Shown in pieces: positions 44,360 through 56,900 of a DNA stretch of 64,000 nt. Within the stretch, counting starts at the first letter, position 1, and every line of letters begins with the position of its first letter. The stretch is from Betaproteobacteria bacterium (GTDB lineage Bacteria > Pseudomonadota > Gammaproteobacteria > Burkholderiales > Usitatibacteraceae), in assembly GCA_016708825.1 (NCBI GenBank), contig JADJEZ010000003.1, forward strand, positions 293,944-357,943. The letters are read 5' to 3'. Below the pieces are notes generated by a model. That model had not been told where the DNA came from. It did no database searches and worked only from the letters and a program-made list of their open reading frames with translations. The position numbers and the translations under genes were made by a program.

Positions 44360-47059
44360 ATGAACGGATTCACGCAGACGCAGGGCCGGGGCGAACGCCT
44401 CCGCGCGGCGATCGTGGCGTTCGCGGTGCTCGTCGTCGGGGCGTTCATCGCCCTCGCGCCGCGTGCCGCGCTCGCCGCGCCCGCCGCGGGCACCGTGATC
44501 GGCAACCAGGCCTCGGCGACGTACCTCGATGCGAGCCTCGCGCCGCGCACCGCGACGTCGAACCTGGTGCAGACCACGGTCTCGCAGGTGAAGAGCTTCA
44601 CGCTCACGGCGCCGGGCTTCCGCACGGCGTCGGCCGGCCAGACGGTGTACTACCCGCACACCATCACCAACACCGGCAACGGCACCGACACGTTCGCGCT
44701 CAACGCGCCGGTCGCGGGCGGCGCCTTCAACCACACCGGCCTCGTGTACTACATCGACGCCGACGGCAACGGCGTGCCCGACAACTTCACGCCGATCGTC
44801 ACGAGCGGCCCCATCGCCGCGGCGGGGATCTTCCGCTTCGTGGTGGCGGGCACCGTGCCCGGCAGCGCCATCGACGCCCAGACGGGAACCATCACCGCCT
44901 CCGTCTCGGACACCGGCACGACCACGCTCACCAACCTCGACACGACCACGGTCTCCAATTCCGCGATCACCGTCTCGAAGGCGCTGTCCATCACCAGCGG
45001 CCCGTCGCCCAACGCGGGCCCGATCACCGTCACCCTCACCTATACCAACACGGGTAGCGCGGCCGCCGCGAACCTGCTGCTGCGCGACTTCATCCCCGTG
45101 GGAATGACCTATATTCCCGCGAGCGGCCGCTGGAGCGTCACCGGCGCAGGCGTCACGCTGACCGACCTGGACACCCTCGACCAGGGTGGCATCGTCTACG
45201 ACAAGGACGTGACGACGGCGGGTGAAGTGACCGCCACGATCGCGAGCGTGCCGGCCGGCTTTTCCGGCACCGTGACCTTCCAGGTGCAGATCGCCGCGGG
45301 CCGTCCGCCGGGATTCATCAACAACACGGCGCAGTACCAGACCTCCACCCAGGCGCTCACCAGCACCAACACGGCGAGCTACCAGGTGCTGCAGACGGCC
45401 GGCGTCATCGGCAACGGCTCCACCACCGACAGCACCAACGGCACCGGCGAGCCGGTGACGGTCGCCGCGGCCGCCGCGGGCTCCACGATCACCTTCACCA
45501 ACGTGATCTGGAACACCGGCAACGCCCCCGACACCTTCGTGATCTCCATGGCGGGCCAGGCCTCCTGGCCGGCGGGCTCGACCTTCACGCTGCTGCAGTC
45601 CGACGGCCTGACCTCGCTCATCGCCAACACGACGCCCTCGATCCCCGTCTACAGCGCGGGTTGCCCGGCCGGCTTCGAGACCGACGCCTCCGCGCCGACC
45701 CAGTTCTGCGGCTACCGCGTGATCCTGCGCGTGCAGCTGCCGGTCTCGGCCACGGGCGGCCCGTTCTCCATCACCAAGACGGCGACCTCGAGCTTCGACA
45801 ACACGAAGACCGACACGGTGATCGACACGCTCACCGCGGTCACGGCCAACTCCGTCGACCTCACCAACAACTCCGCCGGCGGCGCTGCCCCCGGCGCGGG
45901 CTCGACCGGCACGACGGTGATCACCACGAACACGGTGACCCCCTCGACCACCGGGCCGACGATCACGCGCTTCCGGCTGTACGTGAACAACACCGGGTCG
46001 ATCAACGACTCCTTCAACCTCGCCACGCTCGCCACGCCGGCGGGCTGGTCGGTGGTGTTCCGTGCCGACGGCGGTGCGAACGACTGCTCGACGGTCGGCG
46101 CGAGCCTCACCAACACCGGCACGATCAACGCCGCCGCGGCGCGCCTCATCTGCGCCGAGGTGACGGTGCCGATCACGACGTCGAACCAGGCCGCTGCCGG
46201 CAACTACGACTTCGACTTCACGGCCACTTCCGCCCTGAACTGCACGGTGACGGATGCGAAGCGCGACCGCGTCACGGTCAACGCCGTGAACAGCGTGAGC
46301 CTCACGCCCAACAACACGCAGCAGACCTTCCCGGGCGGCTCGGTGACCTACACCCACGTGCTCTCGAACCTCGGCAACGTCTCCGAGACCATCAGCTTCG
46401 CCGCGGGCTTCCTCACGGATTCGCGCTCCGGCCAGGGCTGGACCTCGCTCGCCTACGTGGACGGCAACAGCAACGGGGTGTTCGATCCGGGCGTGGACGA
46501 CGTGCCGGCCAACGCGATCTCGACGGCGACCTCGTTCGCGCTCGGCGTGAACGCGAGCCGCACGATCTTCGTGCGCGTCTTCGCGCCCGGCAGCGCGGTG
46601 AGCGCGGACCCGGCCAACGTGACGACGATCACCGCGCGCTACAACGCGGGGACGGCGTCGGCTGCGGCGACGGACTCCACGACCGTCTCCGACGGACTGG
46701 TGCTGCTGAAGGAACAGGTGGCCGTGAACTGCGCGACCCCCGTGCCGCACGCGGGCTATTCGACGGCGCTGATTCCCTCCGGCCCGGCGACGGCCCCGGG
46801 CAACTGCATCGCCTACCGGATCGCCGCCACCAACACGACGGCGGCCGGCATCACCTCGGTGGTGGTGAACGACAACATCCCGGCGAACACGACGCACCGC
46901 TTCTCCTGCGGCACGGGTGCGGCGCCGGGTGCGGCGACGACGCTGGGTGCGGTCACGGCGCCTGCCGACGGGGCCACGGGAACGGTCAGCGCGACCGTGG
47001 GGCCGCTCGCGCCCTCGCAGAGCGCGGTCGTGACCTTCTGCGTGCGGATCGATCCGTGA
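44360..47059 (+). CDS. Secreted DUF11-repeat protein, 899 residues
   Basis: ATG 44360 follows AAAAAGGAG. A long signal peptide ends near PRAALA, and the mature protein opens GTVIGNQASATYLDASLAPR. Several DUF11/beta-sandwich units follow (GPITVTLTYTNTGSAAAANL, STITFTNVIWNTGNAPDTF, GSVTYTHVLSNLGNVSETIS), with an acidic DGNSNGVFDPGVDD loop that may bind calcium. It ends CVRIDP with no anchor, barrel or sorting motif. The mature start GTVIxNQAS recurs in the next gene, showing common descent. A strong terminator follows. Confidence 0.88.
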   Translation: MNGFTQTQGRGERLRAAIVAFAVLVVGAFIALAPRAALAAPAAGTVIGNQASATYLDASLAPRTATSNLVQTTVSQVKSFTLTAPGFRTASAGQTVYYPHTITNTGNGTDTFALNAPVAGGAFNHTGLVYYIDADGNGVPDNFTPIVTSGPIAAAGIFRFVVAGTVPGSAIDAQTGTITASVSDTGTTTLTNLDTTTVSNSAITVSKALSITSGPSPNAGPITVTLTYTNTGSAAAANLLLRDFIPVGMTYIPASGRWSVTGAGVTLTDLDTLDQGGIVYDKDVTTAGEVTATIASVPAGFSGTVTFQVQIAAGRPPGFINNTAQYQTSTQALTSTNTASYQVLQTAGVIGNGSTTDSTNGTGEPVTVAAAAAGSTITFTNVIWNTGNAPDTFVISMAGQASWPAGSTFTLLQSDGLTSLIANTTPSIPVYSAGCPAGFETDASAPTQFCGYRVILRVQLPVSATGGPFSITKTATSSFDNTKTDTVIDTLTAVTANSVDLTNNSAGGAAPGAGSTGTTVITTNTVTPSTTGPTITRFRLYVNNTGSINDSFNLATLATPAGWSVVFRADGGANDCSTVGASLTNTGTINAAAARLICAEVTVPITTSNQAAAGNYDFDFTATSALNCTVTDAKRDRVTVNAVNSVSLTPNNTQQTFPGGSVTYTHVLSNLGNVSETISFAAGFLTDSRSGQGWTSLAYVDGNSNGVFDPGVDDVPANAISTATSFALGVNASRTIFVRVFAPGSAVSADPANVTTITARYNAGTASAAATDSTTVSDGLVLLKEQVAVNCATPVPHAGYSTALIPSGPATAPGNCIAYRIAATNTTAAGITSVVVNDNIPANTTHRFSCGTGAAPGAATTLGAVTAPADGATGTVSATVGPLAPSQSAVVTFCVRIDP

Positions 47060-47121
47060 CGCAGTCGAGACCTCGCCCTGCGCTCCACCCGGTGGCCTTC
47101 GGGCCGGCCGGGTGAGCTTCG

Positions 47122-47151
47122 GCGGGCTGCGGGTGACCGCAGCCCGCTTTT
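47122..47151 (+). terminator. Perfect-stem terminator after the DUF11 gene
   Basis: GCGGGCTGCGG (47122-47132), loop GTGA, CCGCAGCCCGC (47137-47147), then TTTT. It separates the first two DUF11 genes from the barrel protein. Confidence 0.92.
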
Positions 47152-47186
47152 CGCTGCCTCCTCCCTCGCGAGGGCGCAGCGAAAAG
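47147..47186. promoter_or_regulatory. Second inverted repeat overlapping the terminator tail
   Basis: CTTTTCGCTGC (47147-47157) pairs perfectly with GCAGCGAAAAG (47176-47186); inside lies the palindrome CCCTCGCGAGGG (47163-47174). Its left arm includes the T tract of the preceding terminator, so the two hairpins compete for the same bases. It lies 28 bases before the barrel gene start. Confidence 0.75.
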
Positions 47187-47214
47187 TGACGAACACGACG
47201 ACATCCCCGACACC

Positions 47215-50200
47215 GTGAGAAACCCGAGCCCACCGTTCGCCTCCCGCCTCGCCGCGCTGCTCGCGCGCGTGGCGGCCGCGGCTGCGCTCGCGCTGCCCGT
47301 GGCGGGCGCGCCGCCGGCCGGCACGGTGATCGCCAACCAGGCGAGCGGCACCGCCGTGGTCGGCGTGACACCCGTCGCCGCCGCGTCGAACGTGGTGCAG
47401 CTCACCACGTCGCTGCCCGCGGGCGCCGGCTCGGCCACGCTCGTCGCGAACACGACGCGTCGCGTGGCGCCCGGAGGCGTCGTCTACTTCCCGCATATGC
47501 TGACGAACGGCCCCGTTGCCGACAGCTTCACGCTCTCCGTCGCGAACCTCGCCGGTTCCTTCGACCTGGGTTCCATCGTGATCCTGCCGGACGCGAACGG
47601 CGACGGCATCCCGGATTCGGCCGTGCCGGTGCCGGCCACGGTTGCGCTGCTGCCGGGCGGCGTCTTCCGCTTCGTCGTGGCGGCGACCGCCCCCGCCGGG
47701 GCGCCGAACTTCAGCACCGATCGTCTCCAGGTGAACGCGGTGAGCACCACGCCGCTGGGGCCGGTGCTCGCGAACATCGACACCGCCGAGATCTTCGTGG
47801 ACGGCGGGGTGCCGCCGCCGGACGTGGTGAACGTGGTGAAGTCCTTCTCGGTCGTCGAGGGACCCTCGCCCTACGCCTCCATCCTCGTGAGCATCCGCTA
47901 CGCCAACACGCGCGTGGTGCGCAGCGACTTCCGGATCCTCGACGCCATCCCCGCCGGCTTCGAATACGTCCCCGGCAGCGGGCGCTGGAGCGGAACCGCC
48001 GCCGCGCTCACCGACGCGGCCGGCGGCGAGCCCGCGGGCATCGCCTACGATTTCGGCGTGACGCAGCCGGGAGCGGTGCACGCGAGCCTGCCGATGCTCG
48101 GCTCCCTCGAGGAAGGCACGCTCAGCTTCCGTCTGAACGTCGCCGCGGGGCGCGCGGCGGGCGAGGTGCTCGTGAACGTCGCGCAAGCCCGCTGGCTCGG
48201 GCCCGTGGATTCCTGGTGGCGCGACACCAACCCCGCGTCCTACCGCGTCACCGGCACGATCGACCTCACCCTCACGGGCGAGCGCATCCCGGTGGCCACG
48301 CCCGGCACGACGGTGGCCTTCACCAACGTGCTCACCAACCGCGGCACCGAGGCGGAGCGCTTCGACATCACGCTCGCCGGCTCGACCTTCCCTTCGGGCA
48401 CCGCCTTCTCCCTCTGGCAGTCCGATGGCGTCACGCCGCTCGCCGACAGCGACGGCAACGGCCTGCCGGACACGGGCCTCGTGGCGGCCGGCGCCTCCTA
48501 TCGCATCGTCGTGCGCGCGAACCTGCCGGCCTCGACGCCGCCGGGGGAATACCGGGTGACGAAGACGGCGCGCAGCGCACGGGCCGCCGTTCGTTCGGCG
48601 TCCGCCGACGACATCGTGGGCGCCGTGGGCCGGCTCTGCCGCATCACCCTCACGCCGGACAACCAGGCGCAGAGCGCCTACGGCAGGCACATCACCTACA
48701 CGCATTTCCTCGAGAACCAGGGCAACTGCGACGAGACGGTGCGGGTCACGGCGGGCTACCTCGCCGATAGCCAGCCGGGCTGGGTCTCGGGCGCGTACCT
48801 CGACAACCCGGTGGCCGGCGGCGCCTCGGTCCCGGGCGTGCTCGACCGCACCGACACGCCGGTGGTGGAGGGCTGGAGCGCGGTCCTCGCGCCGGGGCAG
48901 GGGCTGCGCATCCTCGTGGACGTGCTCGCGCCGCCGGATCCGGCGACGGCAAAGCGCGCGGCCAAGGCGCTGGTGGAAACGAACGTCACCACGCTCGTCA
49001 TCGACAGCGCCACGGGCGGCGCGCTCCGGGTGATCGACCGCACGACGATCGACGACAAGGATTCGCCGATCCTGCCCGCCGACGTGCTGCGCAACTTCAC
49101 GACCCCGAGCTACCAGGTGCCGACCGCCTGGGCGGTGCTCGGCGGCACGGCGTGGCTGCGCGCCGACGCCGCTTCCTGCAATGCGATTCCCGGCGTCGCG
49201 GAATCGCGCACGCTCGTGATCACCGGCCCCGGCGGGGAGCGCGAGGAAGTCGTCGCCACGGAGACGGGCGCGGACACCGGCATCTTCATCGCGCCCGCGC
49301 TGCCCGTGCGCGCGCCGCCCGTGGCCGCCGGCGACCGCATCCTGCAGGGGCGGGCGTTCGACGTGTTCGAGGCGGAGATCCTCGGCTGCGGCCGGCGCAT
49401 CGCCACGACGATCACGGTGACCGACCCCGTGGGCATCGTCTTCGACAGCGCCCTGAACGAACCGGTCGCGGGTGCCACCGTGACGCTCGTGGCCGCCTCG
49501 GGCGGCCAATGCTCGAGCGTGCCGGTGGCGCTCGACGCGAACCCGGCCACCACCGACGCGAGCGGCCGCTATGCCTTCCCGGCGGCAGCGGCCGGCGACT
49601 ACTGCCTCGCCGTCACCGCGCCCAACGGCTACGAGGCGCCGTCGAAGGTCCCCTACACCGTGCTCGTGCCGGGTCGAAATCTCGTCGTCACCGGCCCCAC
49701 CTCCGGCGGTTCCTACGGCCAGCCGTTCCGCTCCGACGGCAACGGCATCGTGGTCGACGTGCCGGTGGACCCGACGGCGCAATCCGGCCTCTTCGTGCAG
49801 AAGGCGGCCTCGCGGGCGGTGGCCGACCTGGGCGGTTTCGTCGACTACGTGGTGCGCGTGCGCAATGGCACCGGCAACGCCCTCGACCGGGCGAGCGTGC
49901 AGCTCGTCGACGACCTCCCGGCCGGTTTCGCCTACGTGGCGGGCAGTGCGCGCGCCGACGGCAAGGCGCTCGCCGAACCCGCCAGCGCCGGCCCGCGCCT
50001 CACCTTCGGCGTGGGCGCGTTGGCGCGCGGCCAGGAGATCGCGGTGAGCTACCGCGTGCGCGTGGGTCCGGGCGCCCAGCAGGGCGACGGAACCAACCGC
50101 GTGCAGGCCACCTACGAGGCCAACGGCACGCGCACCGTTTCCAACGTCGCGACCGCGAAGGTGCAGGTCCTGGGCGGGGTCTTCAGCGATCGCGGTTTCA

Positions 50201-53200
50201 TCCTCGGCAAGGTCTTCCTGGACTGCAACGCCAATGGCGTGCAGGACCAGGGCGAGGCCGGCGTGCCGGGCGTGCGCCTGTTCATCGAGGACGGCACCTA
50301 CGTCGTGACCGACGGGCAGGGCCGCTACAGCTTCTACGGGCTGTCGGCCCGCAGCCACGTGCTCAAGGTCGATCCGGCGTCGATGCCGGCGGGCGCGCGG
50401 CTCGCCGCCATCAGCGCCCGCCACCTGGGCGACGCGGGCAGCCGCCTCGTCGATCTCAAGTCGGGCGAGATGCATCGCGGCGATTTCGCGGTTTCGGGTT
50501 GCGACGGCGCGGTCGTGGAAGAAGTCCGCGCCCGCGCGAAGGCCATGGGCGACGGCGGCGAAACGCTGCTGGGCGCGCTGGCGGGCGCGCAACTCGCCAC
50601 GGAGGCGCGGCCCGCCCAGGACGTGAAGGCGCTCCCGGCGAGCGGCATCGTGAGCGCCACCGCCACGCCGGGCGGCACTCCCGCTTCCGGCGCCGAGGGC
50701 GCCGCGGCGGTTGGTCCCTTCGCGAGCGCGCTCGAGCCGGTCTCGGCGACGCGACCCGTTCCCGCGCCGGCGATTTCCCCCGCGGCGCCGGCGCAGGCGG
50801 CAGGCGTGCCCCTCGAGAGCCTCGTGCCCGATCTCGACAAGAGCCTCGGCTTCGTCGGCCTCGCCGACGGCGACACGCTGCCCTACGCCCAGGCGACTGT
50901 TCGCGTGAAGGGCACCGCCGGCGCCAGCTTCCGGCTTTCGGTGAACGGCGTCGAAGTTCCCGAGGCGCGCGTGGGCAAGCGCGCCACGCTTGCGGAAAAG
51001 CAGGTCCAGGCCTGGGAATACATCGGCGTCGCGTTCAAGCCCGGCGCGAACGAGCTCTCCGTCTCGCAGGTGGACGGCTTCGGCAACCCCCGCGGCACGG
51101 TCGCGATCCGCGTCGTGGCGCCCGGCGTCGCGGCGAAGCTCGCACTCGAACTGCCGAAGGGCGGGGCGATCGCCGATGGCAAGACCCCGGCCCGCGTCGT
51201 GGTGAAGATCCTGGACGAGAACGGCGTGGCCGTGACTTCGCGCACCGCCGTCACCCTCGCCGCCAGCCTCGGTACCTGGAAGGTGGACGACGCCGACCCG
51301 GCCACGCCGGGCGTGCAGGCCTTCGTCGAGGGCGGAACCGCGGGCTTCGCGCTTGCCCCGCCCCTCGAGCCCGCTTCCAGCCAGGTCGTGGTTACGAGCG
51401 GCAATGTCCGCGCGGAAGCGCGGCTCGACTTCCTGCCGGACCTGCGGCCGCTGGTCGCCACCGGCGTGGTCGAGGGTGTCGTGAACCTGCGCAACCTCAA
51501 CTCGCGTTCCCTCCTGCCGGCGCGCGATGCCGACGGCTTCGAGCAGGAGCTGCGCCACTTCTCCCGCGAGCGCGACGACGGCAAGCTTGCGGCCGGGGCG
51601 CGCGCCGCCTTCTTCCTCAAGGGCAAGATCCGCGGCGATTTCCTCCTCACCGCCGCCTACGACTCCGACAAGGACACGCGCGAACGCCTGCTGCGCGACA
51701 TCCAGCCCGACGAGTTCCACCCGATCTACGGCGACTCGGCGGTGCGCGGCTACGACGCCCAGTCGACGAGCCGGCTCTACGTGCGCGTCGACAGCAACCG
51801 CTCCTACCTGCTCTGGGGCGACTTCACGACCCAGGCGCCGGGCGACGCGAGGCGGCTGTCGAACTACAGCCGTTCGCTCACGGGCGTGAAGCAGCACTTC
51901 GAGAACGAGCGCGTGAGCGCCAACGCCTTCGCCACGCGCGACAGCACGCGCCAGGTGATCGAGGAGCTGCGCGCGAACGGCACCTCCGGCCCCTACGAGC
52001 TCGGCACGCGAGGCGCGCTGGTGAACAGCGAGAAGGTGGAGATCGTCACCCGCGACCGCAACCAGCCCTCGATCGTGCTCGCGACGCTTGCGCAGGCGCG
52101 CTTCGCCGACTACGAGATCGAGACGCTCACCGGCCGCATCCTCTTCCGCAGCCCCGTGGCGAGCGTCGACCGCGACCTGAACCCGGTCTTCGTGCGCGTG
52201 ACCTACGAGGTCGACCAGGGCGGCGAGCAGTTCTGGGTCGCGGGCGTGGACGCGCAGGTGAAGGTGACGGACCGCATCGAGGTGGGCGGCACCTTCGTGA
52301 AGGACCGGAATCCCCAGGAGCCCTTCACGCTCGCCGGCGCCCACGCGGTGGCGAAGCTGGGCGAAGGCACGTTCCTGATCGGCGAGGTCGCCCGCACGGA
52401 GCGCGGCACCGACGCGCGCAAGGGAGAGGCCGCGCGCATCGAGGTGAAGCACGACTCGAAGGACCTGAAGGCGCAGGCCTTCGTCGCGCGCAGCGACCGC
52501 GAATTCGACAACCCCGGCGCCTGGCTCGCCAAGGGCCGTTCGGAAGCGGGCGGGCGCGCCGAGTACCGGATCCGCGAAGGCACGCACCTGCGCGCGGAGG
52601 CGCTGCGCACCGAGGAACTCGCGAGCGCTTCCGTGCGCGACGGCGCCATGGCCGCGGTGACCCAGGAAGTGGCGAAGAACCTCACGCTGGAAGTCGGCGT
52701 GCGCTACGCGGCGGAGAAGGGCGCGACCTCGCCGGTGGCGGCGGTCGAGGGCCAGCCCGCCGCCGCGGCGCTGCCCGAAGAGGTGACCACGGTGCGCGCG
52801 CGGCTCACCGGTCAGGTGCCGTTCCTCGCGGGCGCCAATGCCTACGGCGAGGTGGAAGTCGACGTGCGCGACGCCGACCGGCGCATCCTCGCCCTGGGCG
52901 GCGAATACGCGTTGCCCAACCGCGGCCGCGTCTATGGCCGGCACGAGTTCGTCTCCTCGATCACCGGCCCCTACGGGCTCAACGCCACGGAGCGGCAGAA
53001 CACCACCGCCGTCGGCGTCGACTTCGACTACATGCGGGACGGGCGCATGTTCAGCGAGTACCGCATCCGCGACGCGATCTCCAGCGGCGACGCGGAAGCC
53101 GCGCTGGGACTGAAGAACCTGTGGACCCTCGCCCCGGGGCTGCGCCTGGGCACCTCCATCGAGCGCGTGCACGCGCTCTCCGGCAAGGGCCAGAACGAGA

Positions 53201-53966
53201 ACACGGCGGGCGCGCTGGCACTCGAGTACACCGCGAACCCGCTCTGGAAGGGCACCACGCGCCTCGAGGTCCGCGACGCCTCGACCACCGAATCGCTCCT
53301 CTTCACGGTGGGGCTCGCGGCGAGGATCAACCAGGACTGGACCGCGCTCGCGCGCAACGCCTACACGCTCCAGCGCGCCAAGGAGAGCGGCGCCGAGCGG
53401 GTCGTCGAGCGGCTGCAGGCGGGGCTCGCGTGGCGCGACACCGAGACCAACCGGTGGAACGCCCTCGGCCGCATCGAGCATCGCCTCGAGCGCGACGACA
53501 CGCAGGCGGGCGTGCAGCTGAAGAGCTCGACCACGCTGGTGTCGGTGCATGCCGACTGGCAACCGCGGCGGCCCTTCCTGGTGAGCGGGCGTTACGCGGC
53601 GAAGTGGACCACCGACAAGTCCAACGGGCTTTCGAGCAAGTACCGGGCGCAGGTGATCGGTGCACGCGCCACCTGGGAGTTCGCCCCGCACTGGGACCTG
53701 GGCCTCGTCACGAGCCTGCTGGTGGGAGAGAAAACCTCGATTCCCGGCACTATGGCGTCGGCGTGGAGCTCGGCTACCTGGTCGCGACCAATCTCTGGGT
53801 TTCCGCCGGATACAACTTCTTCGGTTACCGGGATGCGGACCTCTCCGGCGCCGACTACACGGCCAGGGGGCCCTTCGTGCGGCTGCGCTACAAGTTCGAC
53901 GAGACTCTGCTCGAGAGCGTGGGCGTGGCACCGCTCGGCCGGAAGGTCGCGGAGGCCTCGCCATGA
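47215..53966 (+). CDS. DUF11/SdrD-B/Ig-like protein with C-terminal outer-membrane barrel, one frameshift
   Basis: About 2,250 residues from GTG 47215. Order: signal peptide; GTVIANQASGTA; DUF11-type units (to about 650); a carboxypeptidase-regulatory/CnaB-like fold (VFDSALNEPVAGATVTLVAA); a DUF11 unit (FVDYVVRVRNGTGNALDRAS); an SdrD-B domain (GKVFLDCNANGVQDQGEAGV); a Pro/Ala linker; an Ig-like unit; a Big-1-like unit (RVVVKILDENGVAVTSRTAV); then about 800 residues of alternating strands (FLKGKIRGDFLLTAAYDSD, RLYVRVDSNRSYLLWGDFT, GGTFVKDRNPQEPFTLAGAH) ending YNFFGYRDADLSGADY and FVRLRYKF, typical of an outer-membrane barrel. The frame changes near 53740. No Shine-Dalgarno is seen. Its stop overlaps the ATG of the giant gene. 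Confidence 0.82.
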
Positions 53967-56900
53967 GGGCACGTCGCATGGCCGCGATCGTGGCCGCCTT
54001 CGCCCTCTGGCTCGCGTTCGCGGGTGCGGCCTTCGCGCAGGTCTGCGCGGTGCCCGGCACGCTGGGCGCGGGAACGGTCGCCGGCATCGTGAACACCTAT
54101 TACCCGGGAGCGGCATCGGTCTCCGCGGGCTCGACCTCCATCGCCGTGGGCGCGCCCACCGGGGCGGGCACGCCCATCGCCGCGGGGGACCTGCTCCTCG
54201 TGGTCCAGGTCCAGGACGCATCGATCAGCACGTCGAATTCCGCGGCCTACGGCGGCAGCGGCGGCGGACAGGGCTACACCTCGCTCAACAACGCCGGGCT
54301 CTACGAGTACGCGGTCGCGGCGGCGCCGGTCGGCGGCGGCTTCGTGACCCTCACCTCGCCGCTCCTGAACGGCTATTCGACGGGCGCGGCCAACGCCGAG
54401 GGCCAGCGCCGCTTCCAGGTCGTGCGCGTGCCGCAGTATTCGAGCGCGAGCGTCACGGGAACCGTCACCGCTCCCCCGTGGGACGGCAACACCGGCGGCA
54501 TCGTGGCCTTCGACGTGGCCGGGAGCCTCAACTGGAACGGCCAGACCATCGACGTGAACGGGCGGGGCTTCCGCGGCGGCGGTGGCCAGTGCTCCATCGG
54601 CGCCGGCGGCACGGGGCCAACACGGACTACGTGACCTCTTCCGCGGGTCTCACGCTCGGCACCGCGGCGCCGCCGGTCGGCACCACCCCCAACAACCCCA
54701 AGGGCGAGGGCGTGGCGGGGACGCCGATCATCGTGTTCACGCCGACGACGCCGGGCAGCAACGCGGCGGGCACGATCACCAACACCGGCGGCACCGACGG
54801 CACGTCCGGCGGCTACCCGGGCGGCAGCTTCGGGCGCGGCGCGCCGGGCAACGCGGGAGGCGGCGGCACCGACGGCAACCCGCCGGTGAATGACCAGAAC
54901 ACGGGCGGCGGCGGCGGCGGCAACTACGGCATCGGCGGCAAGGGCGGCTACGGCTGGACGCCGGGCACGCCGCCGGGCTTCGATACCGGCGGCTTCGGCG
55001 GCATGTCGCTTCCTTCGGGCGGCGCGGCTCTTCTTCGGCGGCGGCGGCGGCGCGGGCACCACCAACAACTGCACGGGAACGCCCATTTCGGGCGCGGCGA
55101 GTTCCGGCGCCGCGGGCGGTGGCATGGTGTTCGTGCGCGCCGGCAGCGTCCTGGGCGGCGGCACGATCAACGCGCGCGGAACCGACGGCAATTCCACCAT
55201 CACCAACGACGCCTCCGGCGGCGGCGGCGCGGGCGGCTCCGTGCTGGTTTTCGTGGACAACACCGGGGGCGCCACGGGCGTCTCCATCAACGTCCAGGGC
55301 GGCAACGGCGGCAGCAACACCGGCGGCGGCTCGCCGCACGGCCCCGGCGGCGGCGGCAGCGGCGGCTTCGCCATCACCTCGGGTGCCGCGGCCTTCGGCG
55401 TTGCCGGCGGCGTGAACGGCACCACGGCACCCAGCGCCACCTCGACGGTGGAGTACGGCTCGACTTCCTCGGTGGGCGGCTTCCAGATCGTGACCCTCAC
55501 CGCCGGGCAGATCCCGGGCGCGGGCGGCACGCGCGCCTGCTTCCCGGAACTCACCGTGGTGAAAACCACGACGACGCCGACGGTCGCGGCGGGCACCTCC
55601 GCGATCTACCGGATCGTGGTGTCGAACGCCGCGGGCAAACAGCCCGCCACCACGGCGACCATCACCGACCCGCTGCCCGGCAACCCGAACATCACCTACG
55701 CGAGCACCACGTCGATTGCGCTCGCGGGCGGCGCGACCCGCACGGCGGTGGCCGATCCGACGGCCGGCGCCACCACGCCCGTCTGGGGCGCTTTCTCCAT
55801 TCCCGGCGGCGGGAGCGTGACCCTCACCTTCGTCGCGAACTTCGCGGGGGCGACGCCCACGGGGACCTACCAGAACCCGGCGAGCGTCACCTACCTCGAT
55901 CCGACGCGCACGGCGGCACAGACGGTCACGCCGGGCGGCACCTATACGGGCGGCGGCACCGTCGGCGGATCGAACTACGCCTCGGCCAGTTCCACGGGCG
56001 AGGACGTCCAGGTGGTCGTGGCGCCGACCATCACCAAGAGCTTCACGCCCGGGGCGATCTCCGTGGGCGCGAGCGGGGGCAGATGTCGGTGGTCATCGGC
56101 AACCCCGGCGCGGTGGCGCTCGCGAACGTGGGGCTCGTGGACAACTACCCCGCCGGAATGGTGAACAGCGCGAGCCCCTCGGCGAGCAGCAGTTGCGGCG
56201 GTACGGTCACCGCCACGCCCGGCGCGGGCTCCTTCCTGTTCTCCGGCGGCGCGATTCCCGCGGCCGGCACCTGCACGATCACCGTCAACGTGACGGTCAC
56301 CTCCGCGGGCCCCTACACCAACACGATCCCGGCGAACTCGCTCACCAGCACCCAGGGCGTCACCAACCCGGCCCCGGGCACCGCCACGCTCTACAACAAC
56401 GTCACCGTCGCGAAGTCCTTCGCGCCCAATGCCGTCGCCCCCAACGCGGATGCGACGCTCACGCTCGTCCTCACCAACCCGAACACCGTGGCGATGACGC
56501 TCGCCAACCCGGGAATCACTGACATCTTCCCGGCGGGGCTCGTGGCCACGGGCGGCGCGGTGACTTCGGCCGGCTGCGGCGCGCTGGCGCCGGCAGCACT
56601 CGCGGCCGGGGCGACCGGCTTCACGGCGACCGCAGGCACCATCGCCGCGAGCGGCACCTGCACGATCTCCTTCGCGGTGCGCAGCGCGACGACGGGCATC
56701 TACGCCAACACCACGTCGGGCGTCACCACCACGCAGGCGAACACGACGGGGCCCGCTTCCAACACCGCGAACCTCGGCGTGGGGCTGGTCAACATCGCCA
56801 AGGCCTTCTCGCCCGCGGCGATCGTCACCGGCGGCTCCTCGACGGTGACGCTCACGCTCAGCAACCCGACGGGGGTCGCGCAGACCGCCGGCAACTTCAC

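Noticed and set aside
46813..54096. A 2,427-codon open frame on the minus strand opposite the barrel protein
   Set aside because: Very high GC third positions leave the antisense frame free of stops. The translation is Arg/His/Gly/Ala-rich without domains, while the plus strand shows signal peptide, named domains and barrel strands.
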